Positions 6,382-13,314 of a stretch of 13,958 bases of DNA are shown here, in pieces. The notes beneath the pieces were generated by a model. That model had not been told where the DNA came from and searched no databases. It saw only the letters and a program-made list of their open reading frames with translations. This DNA is from Candidatus Falkowbacteria bacterium CG10_big_fil_rev_8_21_14_0_10_44_15 (GTDB lineage Bacteria; Patescibacteriota; Patescibacteriia; Patescibacteriales; XYC2-FULL-47-12). Position 1 is the first letter of the stretch. Each line of letters opens with the position of its first letter. A program made the position numbers and the translations under genes. The stretch covers positions 1,283-15,240 of the forward strand of contig PFAT01000053.1 in assembly GCA_002773575.1 (NCBI GenBank). The letters are read 5' to 3'.

Positions 6382-7431
6382 ATGAAAACTAAAATTTTAT
6401 TAACCGGCGGCGGCACCGGCGGCTCGGTAACCCCGCTGCTCGCGTTGGTTGACGAATTAGGCAAAGCTAAATTTCAATATTTATGGCTCGGCACAACTTC
6501 TGGCCCGGAAAAAGAAATGATAGAAAAAGAAGGAATTGAATTTAAAGCAACCGCCGCCGGAAAATTCCGGCGGTACTGGTCGTGGCGTAATTTGTTTGAC
6601 CCAATTTTAGTGGTAGTTGGATTTTGGCAGTCGCTAATTATTATTTTAAAATTCAAGCCGGATTGGATAATCAGCGCCGGCAGTTTTGTCAGCGTGCCGG
6701 CTTTTTGGGCGGGATGGTTGCTGCGCAAAAAAATGATTGTGCATCAGCAGGATGCGCGCGCGGGCCTTGCCAATCAGCTGATGGCGCCACTAGCGAAATT
6801 TATTACCGTTACCTTTGACAAATCATTGCGGGATTATGGGCCGGAAGCGCGCTGGGTTGGCAACCCAATCAGAAGTAAAAAGTTAGAAGTAAAAAGTAAG
6901 AAGTATTTTAATTTGCAGGATAGCTTGCCGGTATTGTTAGTGCTGGGCGGCGGAACGGGGGCGATGTTTATCAATAATTTAATAGGAGAGAGTCTGCCGC
7001 AACTGACCAAAATTTGCCAGATAATTCATCTGACCGGGAAAGGCAAACAGGCAGTTTTAAAGAAAAACTACCCTCATTATTATCCTTACGAATTTTTGGA
7101 TATAAGACAGATGGCAGAAGCGTATCAGGCGGCAGGGGCAGTAGTGTCCCGTTGCGGCATGGCGACTTTAAGCGAGCTTTCTTATTTAGCCAAGCCGTCA
7201 ATTTTAATTCCTATCCCGCACAGCCATCAGGTAGAGAATGCGCGCGTTTTTGAAGAAAATTCAGCGGCGATAGTTTTGGACCAGCCGGTTTTAGAACGGA
7301 CCTTTTTCGTTAAAAAAATTAAAATGTTATTAGCCGATAAAAAGCTTCAAGCGGAATTGAGTAAAAACATTTCCGCCGTGATAAAGAGGGGGGCGGAAAC
7401 GGAACTGGCTAAAATTATTTTAAAAAATTAA
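6382..7431 (+). CDS. murG: UDP-GlcNAc : lipid I N-acetylglucosaminyltransferase
   Basis: MurG, a GT-B fold enzyme on the cytoplasmic face of the membrane, adds GlcNAc to lipid I to give lipid II. The 349 residues match the usual length. Motifs: GGGTGG at 9-14 (lipid-binding loop), AGSFVSVPAF at 99-108, HQQDARAGLAN at 121-131 (usually HEQN-like, here a divergent form), GGGTGA at 189-194 (usual form GGSQGA), SRCGMATLSEL at 256-266 with the donor-binding Glu265, and HQVENA at 282-287. The link between the two domains (residues about 164-175) is encoded by an array of 7-bp repeats. The gene ends convergently, overlapping the minus-strand gene by 17 bp. Confidence 0.95.
   Translation: MKTKILLTGGGTGGSVTPLLALVDELGKAKFQYLWLGTTSGPEKEMIEKEGIEFKATAAGKFRRYWSWRNLFDPILVVVGFWQSLIIILKFKPDWIISAGSFVSVPAFWAGWLLRKKMIVHQQDARAGLANQLMAPLAKFITVTFDKSLRDYGPEARWVGNPIRSKKLEVKSKKYFNLQDSLPVLLVLGGGTGAMFINNLIGESLPQLTKICQIIHLTGKGKQAVLKKNYPHYYPYEFLDIRQMAEAYQAAGAVVSRCGMATLSELSYLAKPSILIPIPHSHQVENARVFEENSAAIVLDQPVLERTFFVKKIKMLLADKKLQAELSKNISAVIKRGAETELAKIILKN
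6871..6905 (+). repeat. Five 7-bp units in frame in the murG interdomain linker
   Basis: The 35 bases read as AGAAGTA, AAAAGTT, AGAAGTA, AAAAGTA, AGAAGTA. Paired units make a 14-mer repeated with one difference. It encodes a lysine-rich linker (SKKLEVKSKK) directly after the NPIR motif, at a position tolerant of sequence change. Confidence 0.75.
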
Positions 7432-7813
7432 TCAAATCAGCATAGACGCCGTAGATTAAAGCTAGAGCGGAAAAAAAGAAAATAGCGATATAATTCCATC
7501 TGGCTTTACTTGACTGCAGGCTCTTTAAGACGTATGCTAACGCCTCGCGGTCGTTTTCGTTCAGTTTTTTATCGCTGGTTATTTTGTAAGTTAATCTTTT
7601 CTCTTTTATCAATCGTTCGCGGCCGTTTTCTACGCGGAAGCGATGAGCAAAATACCAAACAAAGCCGATAGTTCCGATGTACCACAAAATCTGCACCCAA
7701 AAAGCGCTGTAATAATTTAGAACAACTATGGCGCGATAAGCGACAGTGGCGATGATTCCCACCCAAAATACCGTTAGGCGGTAATAATGGTTGCTGGTGT
7801 GAAGATTAGGCAT
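7415..7813 (-). CDS. Membrane protein with charged central segment
   Basis: The ATG at 7813 gives 132 residues. A GTG at 7840 would add nine residues (MKLKLNSTT). Membrane segments lie near residues 13-33, 38-56 and 108-128, with a charged middle region (about 57-100) containing AHRFRVENGRERLIKEKRLT. I do not recognise a named family. Similar proteins exist as uncharacterised genes in Patescibacteria as far as I recall. It is the only minus-strand gene, convergent with murG (17-bp overlap of the ends) and divergent from murC. A -10-like TATACT on the minus strand (7852-7847) lies six bases before the GTG, so a leaderless GTG start is a real alternative. Confidence 0.75.
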   Translation of the reverse strand: MPNLHTSNHYYRLTVFWVGIIATVAYRAIVVLNYYSAFWVQILWYIGTIGFVWYFAHRFRVENGRERLIKEKRLTYKITSDKKLNENDREALAYVLKSLQSSKARWNYIAIFFFSALALIYGVYADLINFLK

Positions 7814-7846
7814 AGTAGTTGAGTTTAATTTTAATTTCACTTCTTA

Positions 7847-7854
7847 AGTATAAC
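7847..7854. promoter_or_regulatory. Overlapping divergent -10 elements between the membrane gene and murC
   Basis: AGTATAAC contains TATAAC on the plus strand (7849-7854) and TATACT on the minus strand (7852-7847). The minus reading places a start near GTG 7840. The plus reading would begin transcription just inside ATG 7855, which would favour a downstream murC start. No good -35 at normal spacing is seen on the plus strand. Confidence 0.35.
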
Positions 7855-9285
7855 ATGAAAAGTAATCAACTCAAAAATAAAATTTATCCCCGCACTTTCC
7901 CGCAGGTTATTCCGGAAAGTGCAGGGATAAATTTAGTGAAGGCAAAAAACATTTATTTCATCGGCATCAAAGGCGTAGGCATGACGGCGCTGGCGCAAAT
8001 CTTGCGGGCGCAAGGCAAAATCGTCAGCGGTTCGGATACGCTCGAGAAATTTTTTACCGATAAAGTATTAAAGCGAGCTAAAATTAAATTTAGCGAAGGA
8101 TTTTCCGCCAAAAATTTGCCTGATAAAGTTAGTTTAGTGATTCGTTCCAGCGCTTATATGGCGAAAAATAATGTAGAAGTGGTAGAAGCTTTAAAGCGCA
8201 AATTACCGATATTGACGCAAGCCGAGGCGCTCGCGCAAATTTTTAACTCCAAATTCGGCATCGCGGTTTGCGGCTCGCACGGCAAAACTACCACCTCGGC
8301 GCTATTAGCCTTTGTGTTACGGCAGGCAGGATTAGATCCAATGGCGGCTATTGGTTCGGTAGTGCCGCAATTTAGGGGAAACGCTTTAACCGGCAGAGGG
8401 AAAATAATGGTGATTGAAGCCGACGAATACCAGAATAAATTAAAGTTGTATCAGCCCAAAATTGTTTTTTTGAATAACATTGACTACGACCACCCGGATT
8501 GGTTTAAAACGCCGGCCGCGTATCAGCAAGCATTCGCCGACTTCGCGCAAAAAATTCCCAAAAGCGGATTATTAGTGGCAAACTTTGGAGATAAACAAGT
8601 GGTTCAAGCGGCTGAAAAGTGCCAGGGTAAAGTTGTAAGTTATGGCCAGCAAACAGGAAATTTTAGATTTAAAATTTTAGATTTAAGATTTAATCAGCAA
8701 TATTTTAAAGTTTGGCGCCAGGATAAAGACTTAGGCAAGTTTAAAATGAAATTGATCGGCGAACATAACGCGCAAAATGCGACGGCGGTTATCGCCGCCT
8801 GCTTGGAACTAAAAGTTCCTTTATCAAAAATTAAACAAGCATTGGCAAAATTTAAAGGCGCGGCGCGGCGGCTGGAAATTTTAGGGAAATATAAAGGCGC
8901 GCCGTTTATTGACGATTACGCTCATCACCCGACAGAAATTCAGGCGACACTGCTCGCTTTGCGGCAACAGTATCCGCGACAAAAAATCATCTGCGCTTTT
9001 ATGCCGCACACTTACACGCGCACGAAAGCATTGCTGGGCGGGTTTGCCAAAAGTTTTATTAATGCCGACGAAGTAATAATTTTACCAATCTATGGTTCTG
9101 CTCGGGAAAAACAAGGGGGAGTGTCCAGCAAGGATTTGGCGAAAAAGATAGGAAAAAACGCGCGTTATATCGCTTCAATTAATGCTTGCGCCGCTTACTT
9201 AAAACAACGAGTTAATAAAAATAATGTCGTCGTTTTAATGGGAGCAGGCGATGCTTTTCGCGTTTGGGACACACTGCGAATGTAA
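7855..9285 (+). CDS. murC: UDP-N-acetylmuramate--L-alanine ligase
   Basis: MurC joins the first amino acid to UDP-MurNAc using ATP in the cytoplasm. From ATG 7855 it has 476 residues. Motifs: FIGIKGVGMTALA (35-47), the P-loop CGSHGKTT (139-146), IEADEY (187-192), NNIDYDHPDWF (207-217), GEHNAQNA (302-309), KGAARRLE (334-341), IDDYAHHPTE (352-361) and MPHTYTRTK (383-391). It is complete. Start choice is unsettled: TTG 7819 is upstream, ATG 7855 makes residues 9-27 come from a palindrome, and GTG 7936 would start at VKAKNIYFIG and leave the palindrome in the leader. A 7-bp repeat array is read in frame at residues 268-280. Confidence 0.96.
   Translation: MKSNQLKNKIYPRTFPQVIPESAGINLVKAKNIYFIGIKGVGMTALAQILRAQGKIVSGSDTLEKFFTDKVLKRAKIKFSEGFSAKNLPDKVSLVIRSSAYMAKNNVEVVEALKRKLPILTQAEALAQIFNSKFGIAVCGSHGKTTTSALLAFVLRQAGLDPMAAIGSVVPQFRGNALTGRGKIMVIEADEYQNKLKLYQPKIVFLNNIDYDHPDWFKTPAAYQQAFADFAQKIPKSGLLVANFGDKQVVQAAEKCQGKVVSYGQQTGNFRFKILDLRFNQQYFKVWRQDKDLGKFKMKLIGEHNAQNATAVIAACLELKVPLSKIKQALAKFKGAARRLEILGKYKGAPFIDDYAHHPTEIQATLLALRQQYPRQKIICAFMPHTYTRTKALLGGFAKSFINADEVIILPIYGSAREKQGGVSSKDLAKKIGKNARYIASINACAAYLKQRVNKNNVVVLMGAGDAFRVWDTLRM
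7881..7933. repeat. Palindromic element at the murC start region
   Basis: Arms 7881-7900 and 7914-7933 pair at 19 of 20 positions (C/A mismatch at 7891/7923) around a 13-base loop. If murC starts at ATG 7855 it is translated (YPRTFPQVIPESAGIN). The segment ATCCCC-G-CACTT of the left arm resembles the palindrome after the ABC gene (14 of 18 matching bases), so the two appear to belong to one family. Confidence 0.8.
8658..8692 (+). repeat. Five 7-bp units in frame inside murC
   Basis: The 35 bases read AAATTTT, AGATTTA, AAATTTT, AGATTTA, AGATTTA, that is, two perfect copies of a 14-mer and a further half. They encode FRFKILDLRF-like residues (268-280) in the region before the GEHNAQNA motif. 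The layout, five units of 7 bp, matches the murG array. Confidence 0.75.
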
Positions 9286-9351
9286 CATTTTAGCCGGTTT
9301 TACGTATTATTAAACATAAGAGCGGATAACCCCGCCATTTTTATATTTATT

Positions 9352-11097
9352 ATGCATACTTTTTGGAAAAATTTATGGCAATTAATCGGGCCTTCGCAAA
9401 GTAAAATAAAAGGCCTGATGTTTTTGTTGGCATTTTATGAATTAATAAAGTTAGTCAGTCCGTTTTTGTTAAAAATAATTATTGACACTCTTACTTCAAG
9501 CGGCATCGCGGAATTAAAATTGTTATTGTGGCTCGTAGCCGGAATGCTCGCGGCCGAAGAATTTCAGTCGGTTGTCGGCTGGGTTACGAATCGCCTGATA
9601 ATTAAAGTGATTTTAGAAATAGAGTATTATTTGCCGGTGTCGGCGCAGAAAAAGATGATGTTTTTATCCTTGGGCTATCATGAACGGGAAAACACCGGCA
9701 ATAAAATCACCAAAGTCCAGCGCGGCGTGGAGCACATTACCAATTTAATAGAAAATATGTTTTGGGAAATTTTGCCTACCTGTTTGCAGTTGATAATTAC
9801 CGTTATAACCTTATTTTACATTGATTGGCGTTTCAGCGTCGCTTTTTTTCTTTTTTTCCCCATATTTTTTTATCTAACCTATCGCGTGAATTTTAAACTA
9901 AAATCACGCCGGCAGGAGATGCACCAAAAATGGGAGGAGGCGTCGGGCAAGATGGCGCAGTCAATTTTAAACATCAACGCGGTGCAGTCGTTCGTGCAGG
10001 AAGAGCGGGAAACAAAAGAATACCAAGGCATCAGAGATGTTATTTTAACGAACGAAAGCTATGTTTGGAACAAAGTGATGAATTTCGTGATGACGAGGGA
10101 TTTCATAATAAACTCCGGCCGGCTGACGACTTTAATGATGGGAATTTGGCTAGTTTATAACGGCTTAACTACTATCGGCACTTTAGTGTTTGTGTTTACT
10201 ATTTCCGAAAAGGCGTTTTTTTCCATGTTCCGCTTGTCGCGTTTTTATGACCGGATTGAACATAGTTTGGAACCGGTGGAGCGTTTTATCAGTTTAGCCA
10301 AAGAAGAGCCGGAGATAAAAAATCCGGCGCGCGGCTTAAAGCCAAAAAACATCAAAGGCGAAGTTGAATTCCAAAACGTGGCGTTTGCTTATCACGGCGG
10401 ACAGCGCAAGGCTTTAAACGGCGTCAGCTTTCACATTCCGGCCGGTAGCAGGGCTGCTTTTGTCGGGCCTTCGGGCGGCGGCAAAACAACGATTGCGCGC
10501 TTAATCTACCGGCATTTTGACCCCTTTTCCGGCCGCGTGCTGTTAGACGGCTGTTCTTTGCGCGACTACGATTTGTACCATTTCCGCCGCGCCATCGCAA
10601 TTGTGCCGCAGGAAGTAGAAATTTTTAGCGCCCGCGTGCGCGACAACATTGCTTATGCCAGCCCCGGCGCCAGTTTATCAGAGATAAAAAAAGCCGCGCA
10701 AATCGCCAATGCCGATGAATTCATAAATAACTTAAAAGACGGCTATGATACCGAGGTAGGGGAGCGGGGCATTAGATTATCCGGCGGCCAGCGCCAGCGC
10801 GTCGGGATCGCGCGCGCGATTTTAGCTAAGCCGAAAATTTTAATTTTTGACGAGGCGACCAGCAATCTTGACTCTTACAGCGAGAAATTAATTCAGGAGG
10901 CAATGGAGCGCGTCAGCCAACGGCGCACGGTTATTATTATCGCTCACCGCCTCTCTACCATCCGCCACGCGGACCAAATTTTTGTGCTGGAAGGCGGCAA
11001 AATTATTGAGCAGGGCAGTCACGAGGAATTAAGCAACGTTCGCGGCGGTTTGTACGCGAAGTTATTAAAGTTACAAAATACCGGAGATGTTGATTAA
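9352..11097 (+). CDS. ABC exporter half-transporter (MsbA-like)
   Basis: A 581-residue fused protein: a membrane domain (about 1-320, six helices expected) and an ATPase domain (about 335-581). The ATPase has Walker A GPSGGGKT (372-379), Q-loop Gln420, signature LSGGQ (476-480), Walker B ILIFDE (496-501) with Glu501, a D-loop SNLDS and switch His532. All catalytic residues are present, so it is likely active as a homodimer. The ATPase sequence fits the exporter class (lipid, drug or peptide). Placement between murC and murB suggests export of an envelope lipid or wall precursor, but this is inference from context only. The start has no Shine-Dalgarno; an AT-rich TATATT lies four bases before it. 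Confidence 0.93.
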   Translation: MHTFWKNLWQLIGPSQSKIKGLMFLLAFYELIKLVSPFLLKIIIDTLTSSGIAELKLLLWLVAGMLAAEEFQSVVGWVTNRLIIKVILEIEYYLPVSAQKKMMFLSLGYHERENTGNKITKVQRGVEHITNLIENMFWEILPTCLQLIITVITLFYIDWRFSVAFFLFFPIFFYLTYRVNFKLKSRRQEMHQKWEEASGKMAQSILNINAVQSFVQEERETKEYQGIRDVILTNESYVWNKVMNFVMTRDFIINSGRLTTLMMGIWLVYNGLTTIGTLVFVFTISEKAFFSMFRLSRFYDRIEHSLEPVERFISLAKEEPEIKNPARGLKPKNIKGEVEFQNVAFAYHGGQRKALNGVSFHIPAGSRAAFVGPSGGGKTTIARLIYRHFDPFSGRVLLDGCSLRDYDLYHFRRAIAIVPQEVEIFSARVRDNIAYASPGASLSEIKKAAQIANADEFINNLKDGYDTEVGERGIRLSGGQRQRVGIARAILAKPKILIFDEATSNLDSYSEKLIQEAMERVSQRRTVIIIAHRLSTIRHADQIFVLEGGKIIEQGSHEELSNVRGGLYAKLLKLQNTGDVD

Positions 11098-11127
11098 TCC
11101 CCACACTTACGCGTAAATGTGGGGATT
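11096..11127. repeat. 32-bp palindrome just after the ABC gene
   Basis: Bases 11096-11111 pair with 11112-11127 at 15 of 16 positions (C/A at 11106/11117), starting within the ABC stop codon. There is no T run, so termination is uncertain. It resembles the murC palindrome, and its right end runs into the TTGACA of the next promoter. Confidence 0.75.
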
Positions 11128-11154
11128 GACAAAAGTAAAATTTTATTATATTAT
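11126..11154 (+). promoter_or_regulatory. Near-consensus sigma-70 promoter
   Basis: TTGACA (11126-11131) is a perfect -35. TATTAT (11149-11154), 17 bases later, matches the -10 at five of six positions; TATAAC (11152-11157) is an alternative at 20-base spacing. Transcription would begin near 11161, leaving a leader of about 69 bases. It is the strongest promoter in the window. Confidence 0.75.
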
Positions 11155-11180
11155 AACATAGAAAGTCGTTATTTATAAAA

Positions 11181-11199
11181 TAGCGTTTAAAAAACGCTA
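11181..11199 (+). promoter_or_regulatory. Leader hairpin upstream of the 315-residue gene
   Basis: TAGCGTTT (11181-11188) pairs perfectly with AAACGCTA (11192-11199) around AAA. No T run follows. It lies in the untranslated leader, 16 bases before the ribosome binding site, and may stabilise the mRNA or take part in control. Confidence 0.6.
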
Positions 11200-11215
11200 A
11201 AAATATAAAGAAAGT

Positions 11216-11220
11216 GGAGG
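11216..11220 (+). promoter_or_regulatory. Strong Shine-Dalgarno
   Basis: GGAGG lies nine bases before the ATG at 11230. It is the only well-placed, full-strength ribosome binding site in the window and fixes the start of this gene. Confidence 0.8.
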
Positions 11221-11229
11221 TATTAACAG

Positions 11230-12177
11230 ATGCGTACTAAAAGGCAGGAGAAAAACGTGGAAGAGGCTATTTGGCGAGCAAAAGCAGAAAGTTACGTCAA
11301 TCAAGAAAGTGAGTTTACTATCCCCACAAGTAAGCTCGACCAAATTGTTACTATTCCTTTGGGGTTTCAACCGGCGGGAATATCATCCCAACAGCTAGAT
11401 GACGGCAGTGCCCAAATCGCTATCGCCGATTATTTCGCCCCGGCAGTTTGTCTAGCGAAAGTGAAGCGCGATCAGGCCGGATTGCATTTTGAAGTAGAAT
11501 GGATTCGCGGAGTTGATTATCAAGGGAAGAGGGTCCGGATGTTTCCTGATGTTTTGTATCCGGGAATGGCAAACCGCATGCAAACCGTGAGTTTTGGGCC
11601 GGACGGAGAGTTGTGGATTACGAGAAATGAGGGGAGAGAATTTTTTGTTCTTCAGCCACCTGCCAAAAAAGTGCAAGGATGGACATTAAAAAAAATTATT
11701 TCTCTTCCCGAATGCAAGGAAGGTTTGGGACCTTTATTTATTCAATCTGCTTACTTTTCCTCTTTTACCGAAGATTTGATTGTGATTGAGTCAAACTATG
11801 TGGATTACTCTTGCGCCTATTGGTATCAAGTTGAGGGGGGCGCAATCATAAGATTGAGAAGGGAAGAGACATTGCCGATATTTATGTACGGTATTAGTCA
11901 TCCGATTAGAGACACATGTTTTTCCGAAATATTTTATTACTTTATAACTGACTATCGTTGCGAAGCGCGGCACGGGATATGCCGCATTGACCAAATGGAT
12001 GTTCCTATAGTTCCTCGTATTTGCGGCACAGGCATTGCTTTTTTATCTGACGACAGTGCTTTGGTAACCCGTTACGGCCAAGCTTACCCAGGACCGTTCA
12101 ACGGGAAACCGGGAGCGTTAATTTACGTCCCTCATTACATCCCTAATACTTTGTTACTTTTGGGTGGAATAAAATAA
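11230..12177 (+). CDS. Unrecognised 315-residue protein, possibly a beta-propeller
   Basis: A soluble protein with no signal peptide or membrane segment, starting MRTKRQEKNVEEAIWRAKAE. The rest looks rich in beta strands. The segment VSFGPDGELWITRNEGREFF resembles a blade of NHL or SMP-30-like propellers (the FGPDG-x-LW pattern), and FLSDDSALVTRYGQ may be another blade. No catalytic motif is recognised. Several Cys (CAYWY, CFSEIF, CEARHGIC) are present. The gene has its own strong promoter, leader hairpin, Shine-Dalgarno and terminator, and its base use differs from the neighbouring wall genes. It looks like an independently controlled, perhaps acquired, gene inserted between the ABC gene and murB. 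The propeller call is tentative. Confidence 0.75.
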   Translation: MRTKRQEKNVEEAIWRAKAESYVNQESEFTIPTSKLDQIVTIPLGFQPAGISSQQLDDGSAQIAIADYFAPAVCLAKVKRDQAGLHFEVEWIRGVDYQGKRVRMFPDVLYPGMANRMQTVSFGPDGELWITRNEGREFFVLQPPAKKVQGWTLKKIISLPECKEGLGPLFIQSAYFSSFTEDLIVIESNYVDYSCAYWYQVEGGAIIRLRREETLPIFMYGISHPIRDTCFSEIFYYFITDYRCEARHGICRIDQMDVPIVPRICGTGIAFLSDDSALVTRYGQAYPGPFNGKPGALIYVPHYIPNTLLLLGGIK

Positions 12178-12215
12178 TTGTAACTAAACCGCCAGCATCA
12201 AACGGACATCATCGC

Positions 12216-12247
12216 GAGGGAAAAATTTCATTTTTCCCTCTTTTTTT
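12216..12247 (+). terminator. Intrinsic terminator after the 315-residue gene
   Basis: GAGGGAAAAAT (12216-12226) pairs perfectly with ATTTTTCCCTC (12230-12240) around a three-base loop, followed by seven T (12241-12247). The A run before the stem could make it act in both directions, but there is no minus-strand gene to use it. Confidence 0.9.
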
Positions 12248-12256
12248 ATCTTAAAA

Positions 12257-12285
12257 TTGCCAAAACATTAAAATTTCGCTAAACT
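12257..12285 (+). promoter_or_regulatory. murB promoter candidate, leaderless arrangement
   Basis: TTGCCA (12257-12262) and TAAACT (12280-12285) are 17 bases apart, just after the terminator. Seven bases separate the -10 from the murB ATG, so the transcript would start at or next to the start codon. No Shine-Dalgarno is present. Confidence 0.45.
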
Positions 12286-12292
12286 ATTAGAT

Positions 12293-13270
12293 ATGGAAAT
12301 TATTAAGAAATTACAAAAAAAAATCGGAGCGGGCGTGCAGGAAAATGCGCCGCTTGCGCCATATACCACTTATAAACTCGGCGGCCCGGCGCGCTATTTT
12401 TTTATCGCTAAAAATAACGAGGAGATTAAAACAGCCGCCGCTGCCGCTAAAGATTTAGACTTGCCGATTTTTATTTTGGGCGGCGGCAGTAATATTTTAG
12501 TTAGCGATAATGGTTTTAGCGGCTTGGTGATAAAAATGGCCAATAGGGAATTGAGCGTTGAAAAAAATAAAATTAAAGCGGAAGCCGGCGCTTTGATCGG
12601 CCAAGTCGTCTCGCTTGCTTGGAAAAACAGTTTAACCGGCTTGGAATGGGCGGCGGGCATTCCGGGCACGGCCGGCGGCGCCGTGCGCGGCAACGCCGGC
12701 GCGTTTGGTAAGTCAATCAGCGATAATATAGTAAGCGTCCAAGCGCTCCAAAGTTCTAAAAACAAAACAGAAATAATTGTTATGGCGAAAGAAGAGTGCC
12801 AGTTTACTTACCGTGAGAGTATTTTTAAGCACGACGACAACTTAGTCGTCCTCGGCGTTGAGTTAGAATTGCAAGCCGGCGAGCAGGCGGCTATCAAACA
12901 ACAGATGCTTGATTGCGTCCAACGCCGCAGCTGCGGCCACCCCAAATATCCCAGCGCCGGCTGCAGTTTTAAAAATATTTTTGTTACTGATGAAATAAAG
13001 GGAAAAATCAGAAAGATAAATCCGGCCGGAGAAGAAAAAATCAAAGGCGGAAAAATCGGCGCCGGCTGGTTTATTGACCAGGCCGGGTTAAAAGGGTATA
13101 AAATCGGCGGGGTGCAGGTTTCGGACGAACACGCTAATTTTATCGTTAAAGTTGATGAAACCGCTCGCGCCGAGCATGCCTTAATGCTGATTTCTTACGT
13201 TAAACAGCAGGTGCGCGATAAATTCGGCGTGCAACTGCAGGAAGAAGTGCAGTACGTGGGGTTTGATTGA
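12293..13270 (+). CDS. murB: UDP-N-acetylenolpyruvoylglucosamine reductase
   Basis: MurB, a cytoplasmic FAD enzyme, reduces UDP-GlcNAc-enolpyruvate to UDP-MurNAc with NADPH. It has 325 residues. FAD-binding motifs: TTYKLGGPARYF (25-36), GGGSNILVSDNGFSG (63-77) and GIPGTAGGAVRGNAGAFG (122-139). Catalytic positions: Arg174 in TYRES and Glu318 in EEVQYVG. The proton donor position, usually Ser in GS-x-FKN, is Cys224 in SAGCSFKN, with a Ser next to it. About 30 residues lie between this motif and GWFIDQAGLKG, longer than in standard forms. Otherwise complete. Own promoter and upstream terminator suggest a separate transcript, followed by the glycosyltransferase gene. Confidence 0.95.
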   Translation: MEIIKKLQKKIGAGVQENAPLAPYTTYKLGGPARYFFIAKNNEEIKTAAAAAKDLDLPIFILGGGSNILVSDNGFSGLVIKMANRELSVEKNKIKAEAGALIGQVVSLAWKNSLTGLEWAAGIPGTAGGAVRGNAGAFGKSISDNIVSVQALQSSKNKTEIIVMAKEECQFTYRESIFKHDDNLVVLGVELELQAGEQAAIKQQMLDCVQRRSCGHPKYPSAGCSFKNIFVTDEIKGKIRKINPAGEEKIKGGKIGAGWFIDQAGLKGYKIGGVQVSDEHANFIVKVDETARAEHALMLISYVKQQVRDKFGVQLQEEVQYVGFD

Positions 13271-13273
13271 AGA

Positions 13274-13310
13274 TAGGTAATAGCAATTAGTAATGGAAAT
13301 TAGAAAATAG
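13274..13310 (+). repeat. Degenerate 7-bp-periodic array between murB and the glycosyltransferase gene
   Basis: TAG recurs at 13274, 13281 and 13288, then at 13301 and 13308, after one altered unit that is a base short. The A/T-rich units (for example TAATAGC, AATTAGT) fill most of the 44-base gap. The periodicity matches the arrays in murG and murC, although the unit sequence differs. Confidence 0.5.
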
Positions 13311-13314
13311 TTCA

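Noticed and set aside
7415..7431. Overlap of murG and the minus-strand membrane gene as a sign of an annotation error
   Set aside because: Both proteins look complete, and short convergent overlaps are normal in compact genomes.
9322..9335. GCGG/CCGC hairpin before the ABC gene as a terminator of murC
   Set aside because: Only four base pairs, and the T run is short and displaced; too weak to call.
12394..12765. 123-residue minus-strand ORF inside murB
   Set aside because: It is antisense to conserved murB motifs; its Ala/Pro/Leu-rich composition follows from the murB codons.
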